Assembly: GCF_900246225.1 (NCBI RefSeq)
Contig: NC_039310.1
Span: 32,522,260-32,586,259 of the forward strand
DNA from: Astatotilapia calliptera
Lineage: Eukaryota; Chordata; Actinopteri; Cichliformes; Cichlidae
Direction: 5' to 3'
DNA length: 64,000 nucleotides
The notes below the pieces were generated by a model. It was not told the origin of the DNA. It did not search any database and worked only from the letters and a program-made list of their open reading frames with translations. This document shows positions 51,991 to 63,588 of the stretch, piece after piece. The position numbers and the translations under genes were made by a program. Position 1 is the first letter of the stretch. Every line of letters starts with the position of its first letter.

Positions 51991-52443
51991 TGTATATTTG
52001 GTGTTGCTGTCCCTTGTTTTTTCTTTGTTTTTCTTGTTTGTGGGTGTAGGTGTGTGCAGCTGGTCAAGCTTCATCAGGAGAGCTACTTAGGAGTGTGGTT
52101 GAGTTCTCTCCGATGCTGGATCGTTGCGTGAGACTTCCTGTCAGTTTCCCAGTGAGATGTCAGTTAGTGTGAGTTTGCCATAGTGTGAAGTATTTACGGC
52201 TGTGTTCTTCCTGCAGGAGTGTGGAGACGAGAGGGCAGCAAGCACGGGTGCATGGAAACTAGAAAACAGAGTTTCAGAGCACAGACAGTGAGAGGGAACA
52301 CAGCACAGGAGTGTGGGATGCACAGGGATTCATTGTGGTTCATATTTACAACACTGTAAATAAAGACACTGCTTCATCTGAAGAGTCCTGCATTTTGGGT
52401 CCTCCTTCTCCACATCCCCATGGTCTGTCAACACAAACTGTGA
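51990..52443 (+). repeat. Probable LTR fragment
   Basis: GTAAATAAAGACACTGC and a U5-like end CCTGCATTTTGGGTCCTCC to CTGTGACA resemble the 3' part of gypsy-type LTRs. A matching 5' end was not found next to the Rex1 tail. Confidence 0.35.
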
Positions 52444-53150
52444 CACTTTCTTACTATTCTAGATGACAGACCTTGCCGACCGTACATACAATACACAAAC
52501 GTCTGACTTTAGACCCAACAGTATGCATTGTATGCAAACGGCTACCAAACAGCCATCATAATTCGTCATACAATGAGAACAGGACAAGTCAACAATTGAC
52601 AATGACTAATTAATATTAAAATCTGTAACATAATGTACTGTTTGCAGTTTAGTGTGTTACTGTTGCTATTTTTACCATTTCTTCTTGGAGCAACTGTAAC
52701 CCACATTATTTCCTTAGGGATTAATAAAGTATTCTGATTCTGACACTGACCGTTTCAGGATGACCTGCCATTATCCAATCACACGTCTGCTTACCTGCAT
52801 CTTTTGCTCGTTTCTCCTCCTCTTTTCTCTTTTTTCTAAACTGAGGACCTGATGGCTTTGAACTTTTCTTGTCCATCTTACATTGGTTTTAATTTTGCAC
52901 TCCAGTATGAACACAAATTCACCAACTCGACGATCACCACAACATAACCTAGTAGACCTACACCTTAGTTCACAGATTCACTTTGTCTAAGGTTTATTTC
53001 TGGGATTTCACACAACCCAGGATTCAAATCATGAATCCATAACGGGCTTAGATTTACATCATTATAAATGAAATGTGCTCTACTTGGAAGCAGCATGTCC
53101 CCCTCCCCTTTCGACGGGTTGTGTGTGAGACATTAAATCATCAAAACGTA
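52444..53150. other. No gene; isolated Rex1-type tail
   Basis: A LINE tail (TTAGGGATTAATAAAGTATT then CTGATTCTGA) lies at 52715-52742. No coding frame or other repeat was recognised. Confidence 0.5.
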
Positions 53151-53239
53151 AATTATAAATTTTAAATTGTTATTGATCCCTTTACCCCTGGTCCTAAAGT
53201 GTATATTTATTTTCTTACTCTTCTTATATTTGTTGTTTG

Positions 53240-53335
53240 TTTACTTGCACTGCTGTAACTGGAGCCTCGTCGTCTCGTCTCTCTGGACTGTATGTAGCGG
53301 AGATGACATTAAAGTTTACTTTGACTTCAGCAGCG
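53240..53335 (+). repeat. LINE 3' end
   Basis: TTGCACTGCTGTAACTGGAG then GACATTAAAGTTTACTTTGA form a Rex1-type 3' tail without coding sequence. Confidence 0.5.
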
Positions 53336-53339
53336 AGCA

Positions 53340-54320
53340 GGCGCACCGAGGGCTCTCGCGCTCACTTTTCGAGTATAGAATTTCGAAAAAAAATCGGTGC
53401 AAATTATAAGTCTGTATCATGATGTCTGGTGTGTTCGTGTTTGTTGGTTTGTTTTTATTTTGTTTTCTTTTGCGAGTTGGTTATTAGATGCTGCTACAGC
53501 CGTTCAGAGATTCCCCCGCCGCCCCGCCCTCTCCTCCTTGTGCCGCAAGCAGCAGGCGCACCTCGCAAACGGAGGGCGCCCTTACTCCCAGCAAATGGGC
53601 GATAGAAAACCGATCGGTGCCCATGCCATTCCCAATACGAGCATTTTTTTTTTTTTGTCGATGCCCTTGATGCCGCATTTACACTCAGCATTTAATGTTT
53701 CCTGATAACGAATACCGTTTTCTACAGTGGGTGTTATGCTACAGCCATCAGCTGTTCATTCATCAGTGCATGTGAACAAAGTTAAACACGATGATAACCA
53801 GACTGTATACTCACTGGTCACTTTAGTAGGTCCACAATTTCGGCTGCTTATCAATCTAAATATCTAATTAACCAATGATATTGAAGAAACTCAATGCGTT
53901 AAGGCATATAGACATCATCAAGACGACCTGCAGTTCACATTGAGCATCACACTGAGGAAGAAAGGCGATTTAAGTAACTCAAGAGGTTTTACAGCTTTAT
54001 ACGCTTATTAACATCTTATCACACTATAAAGTAAATGCCAATTCAACCGATAAACAACTGCAACCATGAGCAGGTGAGGAAGATCCTAAAGCCACCGCTG
54101 ATGACAAACAGGGTGGTCAAAAGATGTGCTTTCATTAATCAGGTTGTTTAAAAGTTAAACCAGAGCATAAGATGTTAAAAACACACAGAGATTAAGTTAA
54201 AGGTTGTGAAACTACATCCAGCTGGCATCCCAAGAACTGACTGTCTGCTTAGAGAAACGTCCACCATCCAGTAGTTATGGATTCTTGATCGTCTGCAGCT
54301 CTGCCTGAGGATAACATGCT
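53340..54320. other. Unclassified sequence with a possible hAT end
   Basis: GGGCGATAGAAAACCGATCG and a T-run near 53645 recall hAT terminal sequence, but no partner end was found. From 53700 to 54320 I see no gene or repeat. Confidence 0.3.
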
Positions 54321-54325
54321 TTCTT

Positions 54326-54784
54326 TGTCACGGTTCGCGACGCGAGCCAGGTGTAAGTTATTAAAGGACCCAGGATGCAGCACAACTGAGGTGAGGAAGC
54401 TTTATTGACAGTGAGATAACAAACAAAGGCGAGGGTGGCAAAAAACAGAACAGCGAGTAACCTAAACTGGGAAAAGCTAAACAAAAACAGACCTGAAACA
54501 GACGGAGGCACGGCTGGGAGTAATTGGACATAACGGGACAAGGGAAGTGAAACTAGAAACACTGACGAGAGACACAGACCTACAAAATAAAACAGGAACT
54601 CACACATGCAAAGACACAGACTAAGAAATCCGGACTTGACACAGGAATACACAGGCAGAAAAGCCTAAATACTAAACTGGGGAAGAACAGAACCAAAACC
54701 CAAAGAAAGAGAAAACCAGAACCAAAATACATCACAATAATAGAAAACACAAAACGCTGGGTCAAAAGACCCAGGGCCATGACA
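54326..54784 (-). repeat. Solo LTR with 5-bp target duplication
   Basis: TTCTT flanks both sides (54321-54325 and 54785-54789). On the minus strand the 459-bp LTR starts TGTCATGGCCCTGGGTCTTT and ends CGCGAACCGTGACA. It belongs to the family of the LTR at 43676-44729. Confidence 0.85.
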
Positions 54785-55219
54785 TTCTTACAGAAAGTGA
54801 GCAATGACAGAGAACTCACGTTTTTATGCACTGGTGGGATTGAGAGCCCTCTCCTATTTACTAAACTGGCACTTTAACCAAACCAGCCATAAACATTGTC
54901 ACAGCTGGTTGTGGCTAAGCAGTAGTATAAAGAGGAAGGATTAAGCCTAGCTTAAGCTGCAACTGGGAAAACAGTCAAGGTTACACCTGAAGGACTCAAC
55001 ATTTGAATGTTTCAGATGATCAAAAAGGAAAGAAATATGACAAAGGTTACCTGGGTCAGTGGAAAATAGTCTGTAAATGGTTTCATTTGTTAAGGGTAAA
55101 AAGGTATGAAAAACAACCTGACCATGTATGGAAGCCGGCTGAAAGACCTCACACAGCAGCACATCATGATACGATCAAAAGAAACAGCAGAGAAACAAAG
55201 TCACTGACATCAGTATGAA

Positions 55220-55700
55220 AAGGTTACGGAGTCATTTCTAAGGCTTTGGGACTCAAGCGAACTACGAGCCATTATCCACACTACAGGAAAAATGGAAGAG
55301 TACTCAAGCCTCCCAGGAGCAAGTGGCTGACTAGAAATACTGCAAGAGTGCATCGATGACTAATCCAGGAGGTCACTGAAGAACCCAGATCATCATCTAA
55401 AGACCTGCAGGCCTTACTTAGCTTAGATAAGGTCAGAGGTCATGATTCAGCAATAAGAGATTCAATGGGGGGAGAGATTCAACAACAGAAAGGCTCATCT
55501 CACATCTAACAACAAACATCTGGATGATGTTTGTTGGTAAATGAGACGGAAGCTGTAGTTTTTCGAGAGATTTGAGTCCCGTTACACGTGGCATTAAAAG
55601 AAGATCACAGGAACAGCCTGACACAGTGGTGGTGGTGTGACGTCTTCCCAAGAACACCTCATACCAAAAAACGATTCCAGGAAGGATTCTTGTATATGTG
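55220..55700 (+). pseudogene. Degenerate Tc1-like transposase
   Basis: In shifting frames the plus strand reads HYPHYRKNGRVLKP, RSKWLTRNTARVHR, LIQEVTEEPRSSSKDLQALL and GHDSAIRDSMG, the paired-type DNA-binding domain of Tc1 transposases. Stops are frequent. The catalytic half is not readable. Confidence 0.5.
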
Positions 55701-55959
55701 GAACCCTCTAACCGAGTAACTGAGCTGAGTCGACACAAGAGGAAAAGAAGCACAACTGCATGATACACAGAAGTGCTGGCTCACTAATCAGCTGCTAGAG
55801 ACCACTGAACCATCCGAGTTTTACTTCTTTACAGATGAGCATCCAGACCAGGACAGAGAGGAAATCTGACATAACTGAGTCAATGAAACCACAAAAAGAT
55901 CAAACTGTTTAAGGTGGTAATACACCAAAGTACAACCCAGACCCAGATCAGCTTGACTT

Positions 55960-56469
55960 TTTATCTTTTTCTTGGATATAAAGTCACATCAGTGGTCGTT
56001 TCACATCCTGTTGATGGCTTTAGTTCATATTGAAGGTTTTCAAAATCAATGGGTGTGAAATGTTTTGATTTGTCACACTGGTCACAGCTGTAGTTTCCCC
56101 TCCATGTATGTACGTTCATGTTTGTTACGACTTCCTGACAGCGAGACACTTTTCTCCCAGTTTCTGCATTTGTATGGTTTCTCTCCTGTGTGGACTCTTC
56201 CATGCACTTTAAGATGATCCGCAGTGGTGAATGAGAGATGGTTTTTGACCCCATGTGACAGAGTTAATTTTGGTTTAATTCACTTGGTTTAGGGAAGCCT
56301 CTCCCATATTCTTTGCAGTAGTTCGTTTTGTCTCCAGTGTGTCTGAGTTGATGTTGTTTAGGTTCTCTTGATGATTGAAAGTTTTTTCACAAAAGTCACA
56401 GAGAAACTCTTTCCCACTACCACAGTGACGACAGGGTTGAGAACTGGATCAGTCTGTGTCACTCTGCTT
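55960..56469 (-). pseudogene. Zinc-finger locus D, last exon, decayed
   Basis: Acceptor TTTGTTTAG and AAGCAGAGTGACACAGACTG at 56469 match the last exon of locus B, but GAT has become a TGA stop (GACTGATCC) within the first nine codons. Further changes destroy several fingers; readable pieces include NYSCDQCDKS near 56080. As in locus C, the stop at the end of the preceding exon already excludes it from the protein. Confidence 0.8.
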
Positions 56470-56842
56470 CTAAACAAAGACACAAAGACAGTGGAAGTCA
56501 GGGAATTCTTTCAACATTTTTATTTTTAACACCGCCTGAAATAAGGAGTATCTGTGCCAGTGTCCAATTATATCTTACTGTTTACATTATAACACTCAGC
56601 TTACTGGGCAACATTAAGTCTTCATTTGTAGGTAATCTACTTAATGGGAAGACTGGTGATTAAACCCCTGGATGCTCTACTCTGCATCCCACAAGATACT
56701 GACTCCAACCTGCTCTCCGATGCATCCATTGAAGTGTGAATGTTAGATAGAGAGAAAGGGGAGGAGCTTTTAAAACTTTTAAGCTTTGAAATTAAACTTC
56801 TTTCATATAAAATTGTAAAACTGTTAAAAGAAAAATACATAC

Positions 56843-58363
56843 CTCACAGTAACTGCACTTTTAGAGTTTCTTTCTGCTGTGAATCTTTTGGTGTGATTTG
56901 AGGTAATGTGGAGATTTAAAAGTCTTCTCACAGAGGTCACATTTATAAGGTCTCTCGTCAGTGTGGGTAAACGTGTGCTGCTGTAAGTTTTTGTATGTCA
57001 CAAAAGCTTTACCACACTGATCACAGCAGTAAACATCATTTTTGGTGTGAATGCGTAGGTGAATGTCTCGGCTGACTAGCCAGCGGAAAGTTTTTCCACA
57101 AATGTGACAGCTGTACGCTTTAACTCCACTGTGGACGAGTTGGTGTGTTTTTAAGCTTGCAGGGTGGTTAAAAGACTTTCCACACAAGTCACAGCTGTAT
57201 GGTTGAACTCCACTGTGGACGAGTTGGTGTGTTTTTAAGCTTGCAGGGTGGGTAAAAGACTTTCCACACAAGTCACAGCTGTACGCTTTAACTCCACTGT
57301 GGACGAGTTGGTGCGTTTTTAAACTTCCAGACTGGTTAAAAGACTTTCCACACAACTCACAGCTGTACGCTTTAACTCCACTGTGGACGAGTTGGTGTGT
57401 TTTTAAACTTCCAGACTGGTTAAAAGACTTTCCACACAACTCACAGCTGTACGCTTTAACTCCACTGTGGACGAGTTGGTGAGTTTTTAAGTTTCCAGGA
57501 CGGTTAAAAGACTTTCCACACAACTCACAGCTGTATGCTTTAACTCCACTGTGGACGAGTTGGTGTTTTTTTAAATTTCCAGCCAGGGTAAAAGACTTTC
57601 CACACAAGTCACAGCTGTACGCTTTAACTCCACTGTGTATGAGTTGGTGTGTTTTTAAATTTCCAGACTGGTTAAAAGACTTTCCACACAAGTCACAGCT
57701 GTACGCTTTAACTCCACTGTGTATGAGTTGGTGAGTTTTTAAGTTTCCAGGACGGTTAAAAGACTTTCCACACAACTCACAGCTGTATGCTTTAACTCCA
57801 CTGTGGATGAGTTGGTGTCTTTCTAAGTTTCCCGAACGGTGAAAAGACTGTCCACACAACCCACAGCTGTACGCTTTAACTCCACTGTGGATGAGTTCGT
57901 GTCTTTTTAAGTGTCCAGCCTGGGTAAAAGACTGTCCACACAACCCACAGGTGTACGCTTTAACTCCACTGTGGATGAGTTGGTGTTGTTTTAAGCTTTC
58001 AGCCAAGGTAAATGATTTTCCACACAAATCACAGTTGTATGGTTTAACTTCACTGCGCATGATTTGGTGTCTTTTAAAGCTTCCAGCATGGGTAAAAGAC
58101 TTTCCACACAAGTCACAGCTGTATGCTTTAACTCCACTGTGGATGAGTTGGTGTGTCTTTAAGTGTCCAGCCTGGGTAAAAGACTGTCCACACAACTCAC
58201 AGCTGTGCGCTTTAACTCCACTGTGTATGAGTTGGTGTGTTTTTAAATTTCCAGACTGGTTAAAAGACTTTCCACACTCATCACAACTGTATGTTTTCTC
58301 TTCCTTTCTTCTGTGAGGTTTGTCGGCCTCCTGAGAGCGCTGACTTCTCGCTCCATGTTGGTC
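56843..58363 (-). CDS. C2H2 zinc-finger protein locus D, finger exon
   Basis: The minus-strand exon starts after TTTCACTGCAG at 58363 and ends at donor GTATGTAT (56842). Coding runs 58363-56861 (500 codons plus stop): leader ARSQRSQEADKPHRRKEEK, then 17 finger units ending HSRKKL and TAA. Unit 3 lacks its second zinc His (HQIMR). Units 7-14 are near-copies (YSCELCGKSFNQSGSLK and close variants), so this array expanded recently by tandem duplication and gene conversion. The last three units match those of B and C. The start-codon exon is not in the window and should lie beyond 64000. Nuclear DNA binding is expected from the family. Confidence 0.87.
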
Positions 58364-58480
58364 CTGCAGTGAAAGAGAAACAAACAGAGGCAGTGAGTGA
58401 AATGCAGTCGTGGAATAAACTCAACCTTCAAATTTCCTCTATTAACAGTAGTTTTAAACCAAAGGCTGAAGTAGTTCCTT

Positions 58481-58760
58481 GTGCTTTTGTGCTGAGGTGT
58501 TTTTTCTTTTATCAAACTGTTCTCCCACTAGGAGCTCAGTCTGAGTGGAGTTTTTTTTCTCCTCCTCTTACCTCATGTAGTGTATTTTCGTTGTTTTTTT
58601 TCCTATCAGCCTACCTTCTGACATGTCTGCCCAATGTGATGTTTGTGTAAAGTTGGTCAGAAGGTTCCTTTGTGAGTGCGCATGCGCCATTAGCGTGCTG
58701 CCTGCTGTAACCCCTAATTTCCCTCGGGATGAATAAAGTATTCTGATTCTGATTCTGATT
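58481..58760 (+). mobile_element. Rex1-type LINE 3' end with an empty site in locus C
   Basis: The insert ends GGGATGAATAAAGTATTCTG with TGATTC repeats. The flanks GAAGTAGTTCCTT and TCAGTCAATACACTCGG are contiguous at 34285-34300 in locus C, which lacks the insert. It therefore arrived after C and D separated. Confidence 0.75.
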
Positions 58761-59425
58761 TCAGTCAATACACTCGGTACAACACACGTGCTATGGGATA
58801 TCATGCCCTCACGTGTCCTGGCTGAGGAAACCTTTATTCACGCCTTTAAGGCAGATGATCTGTGATGACGTGTGCACAGCCCCAATGTGCCGCCACTGCT
58901 TCGGCAGTCAGCCCCTGATTCACTGTGTAGCTAAGAAGCTGCAGGTGGACTAGCCCTCTCCTCTGCCAGCTCAGAAGCTGTCGCAGTTCACAGGCTTTTT
59001 CCTCCAACTGGACCCCGCAATATCTAAAAACTGCCTTCCTATGTTCCCAAACGTTGTCTGAGAGCTAAGTGCATCATGTGGCAAACCTCTGTCTACCTGC
59101 ATCACTGTACCCAGCTATGAACAGTACATGACGTTGGACAGCACCGACAAAACTGGCTTAGCTAACCCACTCCTTATGGAGCTGTCTCTGGTCGCTTACC
59201 TGGCCCCATCCAATCCAATCCAATTTTATTTATAAAGCACTTTAAAATACCCAGCACAGGAACAAAGTGCTGTACAGAAAATAAGTTAAAACAATAGAAT
59301 AACAGAAAGCAGCGAAATAAATAAATAAAACATAAAATTAAAACAGCCCTATATTAAAACAAAAACAAGATAAAACAGCATCGAATCACCTAAAAACAAC
59401 TAAAATAAAAATAAAAACCAACATC

Positions 59426-60675
59426 TCACGTGGTGTCAAAGGCCAGGGTAAAGAGGTGGGTTTTCAAGAGTGACTTAAAAACAGATAAAGAAGTGGCCTG
59501 TCTAATCTCTAAAGGAAGCTCGTTCCACAGTTTTGGAGCTGCTACAGCAAAAGCACGATCTCCTCTAAGTTTACGCCCAGTCCTGGGTATCTTCAGGAGC
59601 AGCTGATCAGCTGACTTGAGAGAGCGGGTGGGTGTATAAGGCTGTAGCAGCTCAGAGAGATAAGATGGAGCTAGGCCATGGAGAGTTTTAAAAGTAAATA
59701 AAAGAATTTTAAAATGAATCCTAAAAGAAATGGGCAGCCAGTGACGTGAAGCTACAACAGGGGAAATGTGCTCAAACTTTCGAGTGCCAGTTAAAAGACG
59801 AGCTGCGGCATTTTGCACCCTCTGTAGATGACTAATATATGATGCGCTCACCCCAATATAAAGTGCATTACAGTAATCCAGCCGAGTGCTAACAAAAGTG
59901 TGGATCACTGTCTCAAAGTGCTGCCGTGAAAGAATTGGCTTTATTTTTGCCAGCTGCCTGAGGTGAAAGAAGCTAGATTTTACCACTGCCTTAATTTGAC
60001 TATCAAGCTTCAGTTCACAGTCCACTTTGACCCCCAGGTTTGTGACAGTTGGCTTAACATACTCTGCCAGGGAATTTACATACACATTGGGGGTCTCAGT
60101 GGGGCTGCCAAAAACCATCACCTCGGTCTTTTTATCATTGAATTTTAAAAAGTTAACAGACATCCAAGCCTTAATGTCATCGAGACACTGAAGTAATGGC
60201 TGTGTGAGGTATCTGCCTTTTTTCTTTAGAGGGACATAGATCTGACAGTCATCAGCATAAAAGTGGAAAGGAATGCCGTGCTTTCTCAGTACAGAACCAA
60301 GAGGAAGCAGATATAAAGAGAAGAGGAGGGGGCCTAGAACTGAGCCCTGTGGGACACCACACAAGAGGGGAGTGGAGGACGACACATAGTCACCGAGGCT
60401 GACACAAAAAAAGTTCGCCCCGCCAAGTAGGACCTGAACCACTCCAGTGCTGTGCCCCTAATGCCCACCCAGTGCTCCAAACGAGAGAATAAAAGGGCAT
60501 AATCCACGGTATCAAACGCAGCTGTCAAATCTAAAAGCACAAGAACAACACAGTCCCCAGCATCAGTCGCTAAAAATATGTCATTAAAAACTTTTAAAAG
60601 GGCTGATTCAGTGCTATGAAAGGCTTTAAAACCAGATTGGAAAACCTCTAACACATTTTGCTTTTCCAGGAAGGC
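59426..60675 (-). pseudogene. L2-like LINE reverse transcriptase
   Basis: Two overlapping frames on the minus strand (60675-60334 and 60442-59426) give ESALLKVFNDIF, VLLDLTAAFDTVDY (first Asp), CGVPQGSVLGPLLFSLYLLP, FHFYADDCQIYVPL (catalytic Asp pair), WMSVNFLKFNDKKTEVMVFG and a long thumb/C-terminal region with RLDYCNALYIG, HWLPISFRIHFKI and WNELPLEIR. This order and the C-terminus are typical of the CR1/L2 group. A frame change near 60400 is the main lesion in this part. Confidence 0.8.
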
Positions 60676-60814
60676 CATTATTTGGCTGTAAACTACCTTT
60701 TCAAGAATTTTGGAAAGAAAAGGTAGTTTGGAGATAGGCCTGTAATTTGCAAGAACTGTAGGATCCAGAGCAGGTTTTTTAATCAGGGGTTTGACTACTG
60801 CATGTTTAAAATCT

Positions 60815-62050
60815 TTAGGGACGACACCTGACGACAGTCAGACTATGGTTTACCAGCTCAAGAACGAAAGAACCAACTGTAGGTAACAACTCTTTTAAAA
60901 GTTGAGGAGGGACGGCATCATTTGGAGACCCTACAGACTTAAAACGACCAACAGTCTCCTTTAAAAAGGAAAGAGTCACATGCTCAAACCTGTCAAAGAC
61001 AGCAGAGCAGGAAACAGAGACTGAGAGGTAACGAGCACAAGGAGAGATTTGATGAAAAGCGTTCAGCAGTGGAGGAGTTAAAAACACGACAGTGCTGAGC
61101 AGCAGCGCGAGGTTTAACTGAGGCACAGGCAAGAGGAACTTCAAACATCACAGGACTGTGGTCATAAAACACAGCATCACAAATCTATGTTAAAAACAGA
61201 AAAGCCATGATATAAAACAAGATCAAGTGTGTGTCCACGTTCACGTGTGGGACCTGTCACACATTGCACCAGATTAAACGAATCAATAAGGTTTAAAAAG
61301 CCCTTCGCCATGGGCATATCAGGACAACAGTCGTGAATATTAAAATCCCCAACAATATGAACACGATCATATTTTGGCAGGAATTCAGCCAAGAAGTCAG
61401 CAAAGTCACTCACAAAGTCCTTATTGTATTTTAACCACCGCACACAACACTGTGTGAGAGCAGCCCAACTCAAACAGACAGTTCAAAGCTGGTGAACGAC
61501 GGGGTTGATAGCTTCTTACATTTAAAATGACTGTAAAAGATCGTAGCTATTCCTCTTCCTCGGCCCAACATACGTGGGGAATTAGAATAACAGCAATCGC
61601 CAGGTAGAAGATCTGAGAAGAGGCTGCACTCCCCAGCGCTCATCCACGTCTTGCACACACAGAGAAAATCCAGTCCTCGGGATGTGAAGAAATCCTTCAG
61701 GATAAACGTTTTGTTCGCTAGGGACCTAGCATTTACCAGGCCAATTCTGGCGGTAAGCGGCGGATCCCCGTCACTAGCCGTCCTAGAAGCCCGACACAGA
61801 GGCCACAGGTTCCGCAGATTCACACCACGCCGGCGGGACTGGAACATCCCATCCAGGCAGATGACAGTTACCAGCCAGGTACAGACAGGTTCCAACGATC
61901 GCCGAGAGTTTGGCACCGCTCCTTGTTTTCTGGATAAGGGCTTAAGAGAATACCTTAAAGAAGCTTTCAGCTTCACCAGGAAGCCAGCCCTTCGACCCCG
62001 GCGTCAGCACTTTTGCCGGAGTGGTGGATCTGGAACACGGCACAGGTGAG
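60815..62050 (-). pseudogene. L2-like LINE endonuclease and linker
   Basis: Minus-strand pieces are ARIGLVNARSLANKTFILKD, RGLDFLCVCKTWMS (61780-61600), HIVGDFNIHDCC, LNLIDSFNLVQCVTGP, RERGHTLDLVLYHGF (61370-61200) and the linker FKSVGSPNDAVPPQLLKELL (about 60950). The GDFN box and the N-terminal Asn box of an apurinic-type endonuclease are present; the final SDH box is lost near 61170. Three frame changes separate the pieces. Confidence 0.7.
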
Positions 62051-62275
62051 CCGGGATCTCCGATATTAGCGGGGGCAAAGTTTTATGTCCAGCTTGGTTC
62101 CACTTTGCCCAGCCTTTGGCAGAAGGTCGGAGATCCAGTACGGTTAGGCGATCATACACCAAGAGAGAGTTGGCATTTATTACAATAGTCAATAAAATCA
62201 AAACAAACAAACAACACTGGCAGTGATAGACAGCAAGCCACATGCACCGGCGCCATCTTTTTTTAAGGTTAAAAA

Positions 62276-62307
62276 GGTTAAGTCGGTGCGGCGCCACCGA
62301 CTTAACC
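62276..62307. repeat. 13-bp inverted repeat
   Basis: GGTTAAGTCGGTG and CACCGACTTAACC are separated by six bases at the 5' boundary of the L2-like LINE. Confidence 0.85.
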
Positions 62308-62309
62308 AT

Positions 62310-63245
62310 GGAGTCGGCATCACATCATTCATGCTTTTCGGCATCATACCATTCATGCTTTTCTTCAAAGATGGCCTGGAGATCGAAAAATGGAATTACA
62401 TCTGCTGTTCACCTGACTGCTGCTTCCAAAATGGCCTACAAAGCAGACTGGAGGAGCACTACCTTGCATCATGCCTGAACAGAAACATTGTCCAATTTCT
62501 TAAATATTCACATTACGGCCCACAGAACCGCTCCCAAACCTGGTGGGTGAATCAAACATGATTAGTCACCAAATACAGTTTTTAACCTTTTCTTTTTTGG
62601 CTTTTGCAGTGTTTGATTTTTGTCCCAGGATTGGTCCAGTTTTTGTGATTGAAACAAAAAGGCTTGGACAGCGAGCACAGCTCTGACTGGCTGAAAGAAG
62701 ACGTTTGTTTTCCTTCTGACTGAATACTGTTTTAACAACAATCCATACAGGTTGGCATCACCAGACCCCTTTGAGTTTGGGTTTGTGGTTGCATTAAATA
62801 AGATTCCATCTACAAAAAAAGACTTACGGTTTAATTTGAAAATGAATAAAAACGAGTACAAAAAAAAAAAAAAAAAAAAAAAACCTCGTCTGGATTATTT
62901 TCTGTTCAGCAGCTCTGATGAAAGATTTTTAATTTTGTGATTATGCTTAAGTTGTAGCTTCATTTAAAGGAAGAAGAGGTTGTGAATTGGAGCCAACACA
63001 GGGAGAGAGAAATTGAAGCCATATGTGTAAAAGGAATGTGGTGACATCCGGTTTTAAATGGACAGACTGGCGCTCCCCCTCTCTTTCTCCTTTTAAGGAG
63101 TTCCATACATGACACTCCTACTGCTGTGGAGACTTGCTTTAAGTATAAATAAAGGACGTTCAGGATGCCCTGGGCGCTTTTTCTGTGTCTCATCTGTTGT
63201 GCACATCAGTGCAAAGCAGATCGGACCGTTGACTGCCCATGCGCA
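62310..63245. other. No gene; retroposed 3' end with poly(A)
   Basis: AATGAATAAAAACGAGTAC followed by about 24 A residues (62860-62883) marks a reverse-transcribed RNA end on the plus strand. Its source was not recognised. No other gene is supported. Confidence 0.45.
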
Positions 63246-63249
63246 TGTA

Positions 63250-63588
63250 AAAAATAGATATCTGAGTTGTGAGTTTCTTTATCTTCTAAATAATTTTCTC
63301 TTCACAAGCTCATTGCTGAGTAACATTTCAGACACTGAGATTCATCCTATAGCTGTCAGCGATCATGCTCCTGTATCTTTAACACTAATACAGAAGAATA
63401 ATACTACACCAAGTAAAAACTGGAGATTTAATATATCACTGCTCAAAGACGAAGAGTTTATCAAATACTTTTAAAAAAAAATGGACTCTATATTTAGGCT
63501 TTAATGACATTCCTGGAACATCAGCATCTGTCTTCTGGGAAGCAGGGAAAGCCATGATGAGAGGTAAAATAATTTCTTTCTCATCACA
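63250..63588 (+). pseudogene. L1 ORF2 endonuclease-linker fragment
   Basis: The plus strand reads LNNFLFTSSLLSNISDTEIH, AVSDHAPVSLTL (the SDH catalytic box), NWRFNISLLKDEEFIKYF and, after a stop and frame change, NDIPGTSASVFWEAGKAMM and GKIISFSS. This is the end of the L1 endonuclease and the start of the linker. It is cut by the Tc1 element at 63589. Confidence 0.7.

Larger units (their letters stand above)
59210..62310 (-). mobile_element. L2-like LINE, nearly complete but broken
   Basis: The minus strand carries endonuclease then reverse transcriptase then a 3' end whose tail is AATTGGATTGGATTGG at 59210-59230. The 5' region reaches about 62300. Frameshifts divide the coding region. Confidence 0.75.
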
